Source of the DNA: Hyposmocoma kahamanoa
Lineage: Eukaryota > Arthropoda > Insecta > Lepidoptera > Cosmopterigidae
DNA: 64,000 nt
NCBI RefSeq assembly: GCF_003589595.1
Contig: NW_020653750.1
Span: 8,225,928 to 8,289,927 of the forward strand
Direction of reading: 5' to 3'
Shown here: positions 19,430 through 30,160 of the stretch, piece by piece
How the letters are laid out: every line of letters begins with the position of its first letter
Position numbering within the stretch: the first letter of the stretch is position 1
Made by a program: the position numbers and the translations under genes
The notes under the pieces: generated by a model
The model's input: the letters and a program-made list of their open reading frames with translations, nothing else
What the model was told of the DNA's origin: nothing
Databases searched by the model: none

Positions 19430-19572
19430 TGCAGCCACTCCACGTCTGGCCATTCAATTTCTGTGGTGTGTCGCTTCAAGTTCAAATGCAGAAAGACATT
19501 TTAAACGTACTCTTCACAGGTTCTTGAACCTGAGTCCCTGACCCCGGCAGACTGTCTTATTATCGGGTAGTA
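19430..19572 (+). repeat. 3' UTR fragment of the REL-endonuclease LINE found at 54960-56090
   Basis: Sequence around TTCTGTGGTGTGTCGCTTCAA and TTCTTGAACCTGAGTCCCTG matches, in inverse, 55040-55165. Confidence 0.65.
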
Positions 19573-19638
19573 CCACCTCTCACATTTAACAATCAAAAAT
19601 TTATCTTTATATAATTACCTGGTCCCTAGGACATCAAA

Positions 19639-19700
19639 AAGTTAACAGTTTACCACCAGGCGCACGGCTTGTTCGTCCCTTTACTTGGTATCATAGAAAA
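19639..19700 (+). mobile_element. RepB copy 4, 3' terminus only
   Basis: TTACCACCAGGCGCACGGCT through CTTGGTATCATAGAAAAAAT; a strongly 5'-truncated copy with its A-rich end. Confidence 0.75.
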
Positions 19701-19888
19701 AATATATATACATATGTATATATTTATAAAATGAAATACCAAATGTAAAGTAATAAGATCCATATAAAAACCATTTACTCATCGACATAATATAAAAAAT
19801 AAAGGTTGTTTATAAACGCAATATCGTCCAAACATGAATTAAACTAAACAGAGTAACTAATCCAATAACTTTAGTAATAATAATTATA

Positions 19889-20092
19889 ACGCACACACTC
19901 AACATAGCCCCGCACTAGGGCAACCCTAGGTTGCGGGTGCCATGGACACACACATGGACAACCACAAATTACACCCAAACTCACGAGAGAAATAAATGTA
20001 GGTCATACAAATATTTCTCCCGGTACAGGAATCGAAACTGGGACCTCTGCGTGGCAGTCCGGCATGGTAACCGTACGGCCACGGAGGCAGTT
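19889..20092 (-). mobile_element. SINE-1 copy
   Basis: Full length; head at the right (AACTGCCTCCGTGGCCGTACGG). The 3' end runs into TTATAATTATTATTACTAAA. Confidence 0.9.
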
Positions 20093-21027
20093 ACTTTCGG
20101 TAACAGTAGGCAATTACAGTTACTGTGACATGAAAGCTATTGTGCCTTATGTATGAAAAACGTATCTGAAGAAGCATTTCGGAAAGTGGAAATCAAGGTG
20201 ATGTAAACGTATATTGACCTTTGGCATTCTGGAAAGTATATTTTGCTTGCATAGAACGATTTCCAGCTCTACTTTTTCTTTACATGTACTCAGACACTTG
20301 CACGTGTTTTTCGAAGTCTTCTTTATGTTAAAAAACGTTGTGACACGTTACTACAATGGATCATTATGATGATAAAATAGTAACACTGCAAATCTTTTTA
20401 GGTACTACATATTCTTTGGTGTTAATAGTTGCTGTGTTTATATAAGTCCAAAAAGTATGAACATATGTTAAAGTATATCAATGTTAATCATTTACACCTC
20501 GGAGCAGACGCACAATATAACAAAAACTAGCAGCGTTTGTTTTACGATTGGTATATTATTCTACCATCAATATACTATTACGGACATAAAATATACATAT
20601 ACTTAAATTTCGTTCTATTATACTTATTTTTGATACAAGTGCGGAAACTTAATTATTCACGAATCTTGAGGCTTCTTGGCCCGAGCAAGAAGCGAGGGTA
20701 AAGACTCGATACAAGCGAAAATGACATATCCTACGCAATTTAAACAAATAAGATGTTTGTAAGTAAATGTAAGTTTTAATGACGAAATGACTTACGTCAC
20801 AAAGCACATGAATATGAAATAAATATACAACCTCTATAGTTCTATGTTTAAGACTTGAAACAACAGTAAATTTAAAAAAATGCAAAAGTAAAAAGCACTA
20901 GTGCGAAAAATACAACTTTCCACACGATTTGTATTAAAAATAAGCCCTTCTACTGTGCGATTATCGATTCTTTTTTGAGATCTACGTTCTCTTCTCAATT
21001 TTAAATGTAATGTCGGAGCAGTTGGCG
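20093..21027. other. No feature recognised
   Basis: AT-rich; the frame at 20649-20885 has no recognisable domain. Confidence 0.55.
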
Positions 21028-21042
21028 AGTATTACAAGGTCA

Positions 21043-21180
21043 ATCCCATATCTACATAAGTTTTGTTTATAGTGCCCCTCCCTCCCTCTTGGTTATGCGA
21101 GAACTACACTACGACCTGTGCGAGCGAATTCGCACAGGGACTGCCTAAGTCGGGTCCTAACCCCGGATCAGCCCGTTTGC
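21043..21180. mobile_element. 138-bp insertion with 15-bp target duplication
   Basis: AGTATTACAAGGTCA is repeated exactly at 21028-21042 and 21181-21195. The inserted 138 bp holds a hairpin CCTGTGCGA...TCGCACAGG (21116-21139) and a GC-rich 3' half. A 15-bp duplication fits target-primed insertion of an RNA copy (a truncated SINE or processed small RNA); no poly(A) is seen. Confidence 0.65.
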
Positions 21181-21195
21181 AGTATTACAAGGTCA

Positions 21196-21577
21196 GCTAA
21201 GGAGTTTGAAGTGGTCAAGAAACGAACAAAACCTGACATCGACCACAAATGAAAACTTAAAGTTATTGATAAATGGTGCGCTGTTTACACCAATATCAAA
21301 GAGAGCTCCAAGGTATTCAACAATATTTATGGATTACAGGTCGGTATTACTTTCTTCTTTATTTCATTTTGTTCGTAATTTTGGTATGTTATTTTTTAAA
21401 CTTATACATTCAAAATGGGATAATATTTTGGTCCTCGAAGAAATAATTAAGGACATAAGGATAATTAAGGATTATAGCACATAAGTAAAAAAACTGCTTC
21501 ATTTGTTAATATATAATTAAATATATATGTTTTGTGTTGTTTTTAGTGTTGGAAGTTAAATAACGTCTAGAATAAAT
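21196..21577. other. No supported gene
   Basis: The plus frame at 21206-21484 is open for 92 aa but has no recognisable motif. Confidence 0.4.
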
Positions 21578-21770
21578 AGGAAATGAAACTATTTTTCCGG
21601 ATTTAAATCGCGTGTATTTATTTTTTCAAACAACCGTGACCATGGGACCTGTAAAGGGCCCGAAACGTCGGTTTGTTTGAAAAAACAAATATACGCGATT
21701 TAAAACCTGAAAAATAGTTTCATTTCCTATGTGTAACAATCGCGAAAACCTAAGAACTCGATATGTCTAG
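21578..21770 (+). mobile_element. Penelope-like terminal repeat with long inverted arms
   Basis: Arms beginning AGGAAATGAAACTATTTTTC at 21578 and ending, inverted, at 21728 enclose a central hammerhead-like motif; the segment TCGCGAAAACCTAAGAACTCGA follows. The same outer sequence occurs at 26783-26905 and beside the PLE coding region at 47230-47290, which ties it to that PLE family. Confidence 0.7.
21621..21685 (+). ncRNA. Hammerhead-ribozyme-like motif (copy i)
   Basis: Stem I: TTTTTTCAAACAACC pairs with GGTTTGTTTGAAAAAA with one bulge. Then core GTGACCAT, stem II GGGACC/GGGCCC (one A-G mismatch) with loop TGTAAA, GAAA, and C-GTC. PLEs are known to carry minimal hammerheads in their terminal repeats. 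Against the consensus CUGANGA, the core has G for C3 and C for G8; those two bases pair in the active fold, so the change looks compensatory. Stem III is reduced to a C-G pair with no loop, so cleavage would need a dimeric form. Confidence 0.5.
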
Positions 21771-22126
21771 AATAAAGTTAGAAATTTATGACATCACAAA
21801 TGAATTTGACTTATGTGCTTTAGCCGGTAGATGTATTAATTTAAATGAATGATGTTGGATTTTCACTTATGTGCTGTATGTATATATGACTTATGTATGT
21901 ATGTTTAGTCTGTCGACCCAGAATTGATCTATTATATATTGTAAATGTGCACTTTTTTAAATAAACGATTTTTTTACGTTTGATATATATATTAATTGTT
22001 CCGTCTATATTAGTTGATCTACGGATAAATTATAGATGAACTCCATTCAAGGTAAGGCTATACTATATTTTCGCATTTGAATATCAAATTCTAAATTAGT
22101 ATTTGATATTCAAAAATAGATCCACT

Positions 22127-22262
22127 TTATTTATTTATTTATTTATTTAATAGTTTATTGTACAGGAAAAATACAACAAGTCACAAAGAATACAAGCGAA
22201 ATTAAAAACAAAAGGTTCTGCTTATTTCTAATAGAAATTTCTTCCTGCAGACCTAAATACAG
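22127..22262 (-). repeat. CR1/Jockey-like LINE 3' terminus
   Basis: (TTTA)n followed by ATAGTTTATTGTACAGG is the 3' end, read on the plus strand, of a LINE similar to that ending at 31806. Coding sequence is absent. A 14-bp perfect hairpin (TTTGAATATCAAAT) lies just outside at 22076-22114. Confidence 0.65.
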
Positions 22263-22658
22263 GACACCATAACCACTTTTTTATTATTGTTTTTTTCTTT
22301 TCATGATTTATGACTTTTATAACCATTATATCTTTTGATATTGATCTCCTAATAAATCTTGGTTGCTTGGTGGCGAAAAAGCGAATGAGCGAAGCGTGTG
22401 TGCCGCGGCAGCGGCCGGCAAGTGCCAGAAGGCAATTTGCTTGCGATTCCGAACATGTTTTCAGATCAAATTATATAAAATAATAATATAATTAACATTT
22501 ACTTAGTTTTAAAAATATGTATCTAAATTTAATTTTTAATGATCATTTGTCTTAGTTTTGAGGCCCAACATAAAACTATCAAAGTTAATTTATACAAATC
22601 AAACATTTTTTGCGTAGTTCAGAACAGATTAAAATATCGATTGATTTAATTTATTTTA

Positions 22659-22856
22659 TTATCTCAGAGAAAGAGTATCAATTATTAAAAAAGATGACTG
22701 TTTAGATTTTTTGTCTACTATTTTGGCAAATTTAAAAATATCATTTAAATACATGCCATTTAAAACTATGTTTCCTTTTTCCACAGTTGACATTGATGGT
22801 TTCCTATACTCCTTGACGTCACGTTCAAGTAAGTAGTCCGCAATACGTCCTGCCAC
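22659..22856 (-). CDS. Unidentified 65-aa frame
   Basis: Reads 'AGRIADYLLERDVKEYRKPS' and 'IFKFAKIVDKKSKQSSFLII'. I do not recognise it; residue use is protein-like (mixed charges, helical). It could be a retroelement gag or transposase scrap or an isolated exon. No convincing splice sites were found. Confidence 0.2.
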   Translation of the reverse strand: MAGRIADYLLERDVKEYRKPSMSTVEKGNIVLNGMYLNDIFKFAKIVDKKSKQSSFLIIDTLSLR

Positions 22857-23120
22857 AATATTAATGAACGCTAATACTTACACCACTTAATTCGCTCACA
22901 GGGTAAAATCGAGTTAATGAGCTGGGCGTTGTATTTATTTTTCCTTCTATTATTGCTATACAACTTGATGTTGCTATCATTCGCAGCGCAACGAACAGAA
23001 AACGGAGCTGAAATTTTGAAACGTCGATTGACTAAACTTCTCATTCACTCTTTGGCTAGTAAGTAACAAATTATACAGCGATAAGTAATGTGCCTCTTTT
23101 TTGCTATTTCTCCTGGGAAT

Positions 23121-23195
23121 TCCTTTGCAATTTAAAGCCCTGAGTGGCACTGTACCTGTTATGGACAGGCGTGTCACTTGCTGTTATAAAAAAAA
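23121..23195 (+). mobile_element. RepB copy 5, 3' terminus only
   Basis: TTTAAAGCCCTGAGTGGCAC to the A-run at 23186-23194; the final GTCCCGTCAC block is deleted. Confidence 0.7.
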
Positions 23196-23624
23196 GTGAA
23201 TACAGAAAGAATACTAGGTACAACATACTTGTGGTTAGTTTCAGACAAAGCAAAGAGACATTAAGGGAAGAATACCCGAAGTCAACTTCAACTAGTGACT
23301 AGTTTGTTAATTTCATACGTAAAATCAAAACAAGAAGTTCTAATGTAAAAACAATATTTTCTATATAACATTTTTGAGATATTTAAAATTTGGTAAATAT
23401 AATAATATCAATTAACTTTATTAAACAGAGTGCCAATGCGGTCTGACCGCTGACCATATTATAATGATAGTTGCCGTGCCTGTTGACTTGGTACCGAGAG
23501 TTAATCAATTAGTGCGCTCTGAAAATTCAAATATGTTATTTTAGTTTTGGTCTCAGTTATTTTTGTTGTTCAGCGCCTGTGTTAGATAACTAAGTTAAAA
23601 GTAAGTGTAAACTGTTCATGTGTT

Positions 23625-23915
23625 TATGATACCAAGTAACGGGACGAACAAGTTGTGTGCCAGCTGGTAAGCGACACACATGTCCATAACAGTTGCAGTG
23701 CCGCTCAGAGCTTTAAATCACAAAGATCTGAGAGGCACTGCCACTGCGCCCGTCACCCTCAGACATAAGTTAACAAGTCCATTGTGCATTTCACCAGCAC
23801 TCTTACCCTTCAAACGCAATGAAACTCACATTTCTGCTTGGCGGTAGAAATAGGTAAGGTGGCAGTACTTCCCTAGACAAACTCCTTCACAAGGAATTCT
23901 ACTGCTTCTGGGATA
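23625..23915 (-). mobile_element. RepB copy 6, full length
   Basis: From ATACCAAGTAACGGGACGAA (3' end) to TTCACAAGGAATTCTACTGC (5' end). Confidence 0.8.
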
Positions 23916-24399
23916 AGTATAAAGACTTTGGCGTTAGTGTTATTGTTCTGATAATTTCAGATGCAGCTGGTACAAGTTTTCGAGACGAACCAGAACGGAG
24001 AACCTTTTTTTCGAATCAGGAGCCGACATTAATAAATCATTTACTTATTATTTTGTTGCCCTACCTGGATAAAGTTCGAAAGGGTCATCAGACGGCTCAC
24101 TATTTACACCGGGTACCTTGCCACCTTCAACGGGCAAGCGAAGGTCGCCTGACGACTTGGTGTAAATGCGTCATTACGAGTCGATATTACCTCAGTTCGA
24201 ATAGAAATATTTCCCGTACTGAATTAGTTCTATAGCGCGGGTGAATTGGCAGGGACACTGGCTTTATTTTAGATTTTTTTACAAACTAATATAAAGCCAT
24301 TTGATTTTTTTCTTAATATAAAGTGACGGGACGACCATGTAATACCGTATACGTATTCTGTTTAGTTCAGTTGATATAAAAAAAACATTGGTATACGTG
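23916..24399. other. No supported gene
   Basis: Contains TTTACACC...GGTGTAAA inverted blocks at about 24102 and 24161 around a GC-richer segment; no domain is evident. Confidence 0.4.
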
Positions 24400-24587
24400 G
24401 GAGTTAAACTTTGAGATTTTTAGAAAAAGGCTCGAATTGAGTCATCGAATATAGGTGCACTTAGGAGGCTAAGTTTGGATTTGTCGGTGAAACGAATGTT
24501 GGGGGCAAGAGTATTAAAATTTAGAATTAATGTATGTATTGGATAGTTTTGGATGTAAAGTTCGTATTTATAAAAAAATTGTATATA
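24400..24587 (-). repeat. Fragment of the LINE family seen at 10254-11300
   Basis: Matches 11105-11310 from AGTTGAACTTTGAGA-like sequence through TGAGTCATCGAATATAGGTG and GTTGGGGGCAAGAGTA. The mariner is inserted at its right edge. Confidence 0.75.
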
Positions 24588-25876
24588 CGTGTGGCGCACT
24601 ATAAGTTTCCGGAATGAAGAAAAATGAAGTCAGAAATGAATTTATTGTTTCTCAAAATATTCTCCGTTAGCGTTAATACACTTTTTCATACGAAAGAACC
24701 AAATTTGAAAACATTTATGCCACTCCTCTGTGACAATCTCTGAAACATGTTTTTCATACTCTTCGACAGCCTCTTCAGGTGATGAAAATCGTTGACCATG
24801 TAACTAGTTTTTAATTTTTGGAAATAAATAAAAGTCACAAGGTGCCAGGTCGGGACTGTACGCGGGATGGCTCATAAGGTCAACGTTGTTCACCTTCGAA
24901 AATTCATTTGTCTGTCTGGCCGTGCGAGAACTGGCATTATCGTGGTGCAAGATGATACGGCGTTTACGATGATTTTTACGTAGTTTGTCAATAACTTTCG
25001 GCAAACAAATGGTCGTGTACCAATCACTATTCACGGTACAACGATTCTTCAAAGCAACAGAAGCCACGTGTCCAGTTTTATTAAAAAAAGAAACCTTCAT
25101 CCGCTTAGAGGCACTTTGCACGCGCGCCACTTTGGTTTGTTTCGGCTCATCTCGAAAGACCTATACGCTCGATTGCTGCTTTGTTTTGGGATCGTAACTA
25201 TAAATCCATGTTTCATCACCTTTTACTATGTCTCACACCAAATTTGACGTCCCTTCGTTAAATCTGGTAACCATGGCATTGCACCAAATGACGCGATCCG
25301 TTTTTTGAGCCTCAATCAAATTGTGTGGGATCCACCGAGAGCACAACTTTTTCACAACGAAATATTTGTGTAGTATTGGTTGCATTTGACTCATGCCTAT
25401 GCCTAAAGATGCCCGAATGTCATGGCATGTCGCATGCCTGTCTGTTTTGATCGTACGGCGCCCAGCGTCGATGATTTTGTTGTTCACAGCAGTGGACGGG
25501 CGACCATCACGAAATTCGTCACTGAGATTCACACGACCGTGTTTGAATTCTGCAAACCATCAGAGCTATAAACAATCGTCTTGCATAGTGCTTCATCGCC
25601 AAAGGCTGTTTGAAGCCGAGCGATGCTCTGCTGAGCTGTTAAATTACACTTAAAGTCGTAGAAAATCATACTACGAAAATTTTCACAGGTCAAATCCATG
25701 GTGATGTAGACAACCAATTTCTAAAATGACACATGCCACAATGTAAAAACAAGTGACAATTAGATGAAACAAACTGTATTCAACAGTCAAAGAATTCTAT
25801 TTTCAAATGTTGTAATTACTTTTTGAATAAAGTTTATGTAAGTGGCCAGTTCCGGAAACTTATAGTGCGCCCTATG
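24588..25876 (-). mobile_element. Mariner element, full length, inactive
   Basis: About 1.29 kb with perfect 21-bp core TIRs (GGCGCACTATAAGTTTCCGG plus A) at 24593-24613 and 25851-25871; a TA precedes the left end. It was inserted into the LINE fragment on its left. Two other fragments of the same family are at 11453-11638 and 13088-13735. Confidence 0.9.
24642..25699 (-). pseudogene. Mariner transposase (D34D), with three stops and a frameshift
   Basis: The protein cuts the element out and pastes it at TA. Visible: start 'MDLTCENFR' (25699), N-terminal HTH region with 'DGRPSTAVNNKIIDAGRRTI', the 'CSRWIPHNL' linker motif, first catalytic Asp in 'GDETW' (about 25220), second in 'ILHHDNA', third in 'PDLAPCDFYLFP' exactly 34 residues later, as in classical mariners. 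In-frame stops at 25233-25235 (TGA), 25161-25163 (TAG) and 24804-24806 (TAG), plus a frameshift near 25530. Coding length fits about 345-350 aa. Confidence 0.9.
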
Positions 25877-26780
25877 TGCATATATGTAAAGTACCTATTG
25901 AATAGAGCGGTTTTCTTGTAAAATTTCGAGTTAAGTTTTTACTAATCAAATTTAAATCAAGTTTTGACTAATCAGTATATCCTTAAATTTACTACATATT
26001 TTTTTCCAAAGTGATTGATTCAACACTTTCACTGTTTTGTGGAATCATCCAAAGCCATTTGATTTGGTTCTATCGTCTTTTAAGCGCGATAACTGACATT
26101 GACCCCCGCGCGTCCCGATAAGTATTCGCGGTAAAAGTTGTTTCACATAGATAATTTTCATATGCGCGTGTTAAGTGTAAGAAACGCTCATTTACCAGTT
26201 TCGTCAACCCTGCCAAGCCGCCGCGACAGCACCCATTTAAATAGGACAAGCGGCATGCCAACACATAGCTGACAACGCTCTGTAACTTCTATATATTACA
26301 TATTTTAAGTTAGAAAAGGTTGATTGTAATTTCGAATTCCATGTAGTTAGGTTGGCATAAGAAATAAAGTATTTTTTATAACAAAGTTCCCCTCAGTCAC
26401 TTAATTCGCGCGTCTTTTCTCCTCCATCAATTTCTGTTTAAAGTATGTAATTTCACGTCGTAGTTTATGTAAATGTCTTTATGTGCCCCGCTTTTAACAA
26501 CAAATACCTTCCTATAGACTGATTTATTTTACGTATAATACTATCAAAATCCGCATTAAACCTAAATTTATTGAAATGGGGTAAACCATCAGACGTAACG
26601 TGCAATTGTACTTATATGTAGGCAAAGGTAGAATGAGCAGGTAGCTCGCGGTTTGACCTGCGGTTAGCCAGCAACTCAACAGAGGCAGTCATCAAATGAC
26701 GCTAACGAATTCCAATTAACGTATCCAAAATTACTGAAATGTATATATTGTTGATATGTAAAAAAGCATGTATAATAGTC
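25877..26780. other. No supported gene
   Basis: A somewhat GC-richer stretch at 26080-26270 carries a 64-aa minus frame without recognisable motifs. The region could hold an old LTR or promoter but nothing is decisive. Confidence 0.45.
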
Positions 26781-26782
26781 GA

Positions 26783-26905
26783 GTTCTTAGGTTTTCGCGA
26801 TTGTTACACATAGGAAATTAAACTTTTTTTCAGTCAGCCATGCCAATGGGACCTTTAGAGGGCCTGAAATGTTGGTTTGTTTGAAAAAATAAACATACGC
26901 GATTT
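26783..26905 (+). mobile_element. Penelope-like terminal repeat, second copy, with decayed hammerhead (iv)
   Basis: GAGTTCTTAGGTTTTCGCGA at the left matches the PLE terminal sequence at 21740-21770 and 47260-47290. The central motif reads ATGCCAAT, GGGACC-TTTAGA-GGGCCT, GAAAT-GTT, so the core and cleavage triplet are mutated and the left strand of stem I is lost. Confidence 0.6.
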
Positions 26906-26937
26906 ATATTCGATATTCTTTTTTCGATCGATTTTTT

Positions 26938-26980
26938 TATTTGTCGATCAACACGTACACGTGTTGATCAGACAAAATCG
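26938..26980. repeat. Imperfect palindrome GATCAACACGT / ACGTGTTGATC
   Basis: 11-bp arms about 2 nt apart, extended outward by TTTGTC / GACAAA. The half-site GATCAACACGTG recurs at about 27021. It may be a protein-binding dyad or a remnant of a TIR element. Confidence 0.6.
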
Positions 26981-27487
26981 AGTGGATGAGGTAGATGACG
27001 ATCAATATCGTATTTTTTGTAGATCAACACGTGATGATGGTAAAAAAATCAAGCAAATTCGTAGGCACCTCTCGACAGCTAACAGGATTTTTTTTTAAAT
27101 AAAAATATTTATTTTACTACAGAATTATTCATCTGATCGAATTTTAAAAGCGGAAACCACTCCGTTGCAACGCAATTCGCTTACAGACAATTGATATTTC
27201 TGTGATATTGTTATAGTGTACACTTCAAATTGAATACAAAATTACATATTTACTAATTCGAGGCACCTTGCATTTTTATCCGTAACAGGGCTAGAATATG
27301 AAAATATTGTTGTCATCGAAGAAAAAGTTTTCTCCGGTTTTGTAAATTAAAACTTTCAATAAAGACTTAAGGGAATGACGTTTAGTATAACAGTTTCAAA
27401 GTAGCGTAATAATTTTAGATCAATCAAGCATTGTTTAAGCTAAGCATTTAATATTGAAAATGGCTCGAATTACGTGTCCGGGAGTAC

Positions 27488-27757
27488 ATAATACCAAGAG
27501 ACGGGACGAAAAAGTCATGCATCTGTGCAGTTGCAGTGCCACTCAGAGCTTTAAATCGCATCTTAGGGGCACTGTCACAGCGCCCGTCACTCTGAAACAT
27601 AAGTTGACAAGTCCCACATGTGCCTGTAATATCACCAGCACCCTTACCCTTCCAAACCGGAACGTTGTAATGCTCACATTACTGGTTGCAGAAATAGGTA
27701 AGGTGGCAGTACTTCTCTGGACGGGCTCTTTCACAAGGAGCTCTACTGCCACTAAAG
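27488..27757 (-). mobile_element. RepB copy 7
   Basis: From TACCAAGAGACGGGACGAAA to CACAAGGAGCTCTACTGCCA; the part encoding the 3' GGTGGTAAGCGAC block is deleted. Confidence 0.8.
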
Positions 27758-27769
27758 GCTCGTTGTTTA

Positions 27770-28963
27770 TTTTATTAAAATGTAATATAACACACTACTG
27801 CCTTCAGTGCTAAAGCTAATATGCACGAATGGTTCGGTTTGTTAACAAGTAACGCAATCTTACAAAGGTTAACTTGAAACAGATGTACAAGTCATTATTG
27901 CTATGAGCATTAACTTTTTGCTTATTCTGTAATATTGGAGTGGACGGAGAAAAAGCTGTAATTAGAAGAGGGGCAACAAAATAAAAAAGTTGGGAGGGGC
28001 TGATTATAGCGCTCATCGCTACGCTCTCGCCGACTGCAACATTTTATAATTACATTTCTTATAAAAGTATGTTGACCCTGGACCTTTTCTTTATCAATAA
28101 AATATATGCATTTGACCTTCATGCTTTCTGATGAAAATGACAATGAGATCGATGACGGAGCATGCATACTTGTCGAAGTCTAATTCAAATAATCAATTAT
28201 ACTATAGGTAAAATAAATTACACTTGCCATTTTTTAAGCCACTGCTCGTTCATTGACGTGCGTGCAAGTAAAGCGAGCAAGAAACTCTAGGGATAGCTCT
28301 TCTCAAATAAACTCAAATTGTATAGAATACGCTATGAATCAAATGTGTGTGGAATCTAGACCCATGTTGTCTTTTACTTTATCTAACACGTAGCCTTCAA
28401 CTTTGTAATAAGACTTTGCAATTGAAATTAATGTAAACACCTTATAATGTAAGTTTTAAACTTAGGAAATGATAATTTATATTATATGCTCCGGAATCTT
28501 ATTGTAAAAACGTACACAGTTCCCCATAAAAGAACCAAAGAGTAAATGTCGTATGATGCCACAGTCACGATAGCAGTTTCCTTAATTTTTTCTCTGCGAG
28601 AAACGCGAATGAGAGAACTTAAACGGTACACAGAACAAATCGTTCGTTTTTGCAACACAAATATTGTTTGTATATCCGTTTTACTTCATATGACAATTCC
28701 GTAGGACATTATACTATGGATGTAATTATAGTAAACTACTCTAGCAGTGTCAACTCACTTAATGAATATAGTGCCTTTTCATTCTTGTATCACGTGTAAT
28801 AAGATTCACGTTATTTATAAGTCGTAACTGATGTAAAATTTAGATAATTTTTTTTATTAAGTATTTACATGTATTAAGATTAATATTTGGATATTAATCT
28901 TATTATTTCGAAGATTTTATAGATGTTAATTAATACTAACTCTGTATACATGTCTGTAGACTG
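27770..28963. other. No gene recognised
   Basis: AT-rich; overlapping minus frames at 27816-28167 show no domain. A small inverted motif TTAATATTTGGATATTAA is at about 28880-28897. Confidence 0.55.
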
Positions 28964-28974
28964 CTGTCTGAACT

Positions 28975-29667
28975 TTTTTTTTTTGACGGGGGGGAATCTT
29001 TATGGATACCCCTGAGCCCAGGGAGACTCTGGGACTCTCCCTCCAGACTGGAGGGCCTACCCCACTAAAAACCCCCCGGGTTTCCCTCTCGCCGGTTGAG
29101 TCGGCGCCGTGGCATCAGTGAACATTCACCACGACGCCGCCCGGCCGCCCTAGCTTACGCCAGGGCTCCCGCGCCAACGGAGGGGCGAGTCGGTTGTCCT
29201 CCGACCCGCCCCCCAGACGAGTGAGGCCGTGCAATGCAGGCTCCGGAGTCCCTGACCAGAGCCCGCTGGTCTCACTAGGGGGTCAGGCGAGCAGCGAACT
29301 GCCTTCGCCTTCTCCCCGTACGGCTGCGCCGGAGCGGGTGCGCGTCCGCCGCGTCCTCGCGCACCCGCTCCGCGGCCTCCTTTTGCGACATAACCTCTGC
29401 GCAAAAGAAGGCCACCGCCTCCCAGGACTCCTCGCTATCGAGGATGGCGGCAACCACGCTCGGCAGCGAGAGGTCCTGCCCTACAGTCCCCGTCAGAGTG
29501 CGGCGCTGCTCATACCACCGGCTACACACCTCTAGGGTGTGCTGCGCGGTGTCATCCGCAGCGCCGCACTCGTGGCACGACGGGGACGGTTCCCTCCTCG
29601 CCACCTTGTGCAGGTAGTGACCGAAGCAGCCGTGCCCGGTCAGCACCTGCACAAGGTAGTACGAGTA
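28975..29667 (-). mobile_element. R1-clade LINE, 5'-truncated, with target duplication
   Basis: Flanked by CTGTCTGAACT at 28964-28974 and 29668-29678. On the minus strand it starts inside the ORF2 C-terminus and ends in a poly(A) tail (T run from 28975). GC-rich relative to surroundings, as is usual for R1-type elements. The same 3' terminus is at 12993-13087. Confidence 0.9.
29275..29652 (-). pseudogene. R1-type ORF2 C-terminus with Cys-His knuckle
   Basis: The 125-aa frame begins 'LTGHGCFGHYLHKVARREPS' and carries 'CHECGAADDTAQHTLEVC', the CCHC knuckle after the RT of R1-clade polyproteins; the basic Arg-rich C-terminus follows. It keeps an open frame, so this copy is fairly young, but the endonuclease and RT are missing through 5' truncation. 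Confidence 0.85.
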
Positions 29668-29744
29668 CTGTCTGAACTGCCCATGTAAAATATACTGTGA
29701 AATTAATAACTTTTAGTCTGTATTGTATACTTGTATAAATAAAT

Positions 29745-30160
29745 ATACATCATCATCATCATCATTCAGCCATACGACGCCCACTGCTGGCATAGGCCTC
29801 CCCCAACAATCTCCACGACGATCGGTCCTGCGCTGCCCGGCTTCCCGCGACCTCCACTAGATCGTCGGTCCACCTGGTGCGGGGGTCTACCCACTGAGCA
29901 TCGTCCGGTGCGCGGTCGCCATTGAAGAACCTTTCCGCCCCAACGGCCATCGGTTCTCCTAGCTATGTGCCCCGCCCACTGCCACTTCAGCTGAGCAATT
30001 CTTCGAGCTATATCGGTTACCTTAGTTCTCTTACGGATTTCCTCATTTCTGATTCTATCGCGTAGGGAAATACCGAGCATCGCTCTCTCGATTGCCCGCT
30101 GAGTGACCTTGAGTCTTTTATGAGACCCATAGTGAGGGACGTTTCTGATCCATAAAAATA
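29745..30160 (-). mobile_element. RTE-clade LINE 3' end
   Basis: The minus frames read 'MLGISLRDRIRNEEIRKRTK' then 'VTDIARRIAQLKWQWAGHIA' and, after a shift, 'RPRTRWTDDLVEVAG' to 'QQWASYG', the RTE polyprotein C-terminus. The 3' tail is (ATG)n, visible as CATCATCATCATCAT at 29750. Only the last roughly 120 codons remain. A related tail is at 54455-54735. Confidence 0.85.

Noticed and set aside
21116..21139. Helitron 3' hairpin
   Set aside because: The hairpin is not followed closely by CTRR at an A/T boundary, and the segment is bounded by a 15-bp target duplication, which Helitrons do not make.
27454..27813. 119-aa plus and 69-aa minus frames over a RepB copy
   Set aside because: Similar frames appear over other RepB copies only because the repeat is shared; stops vary between copies.
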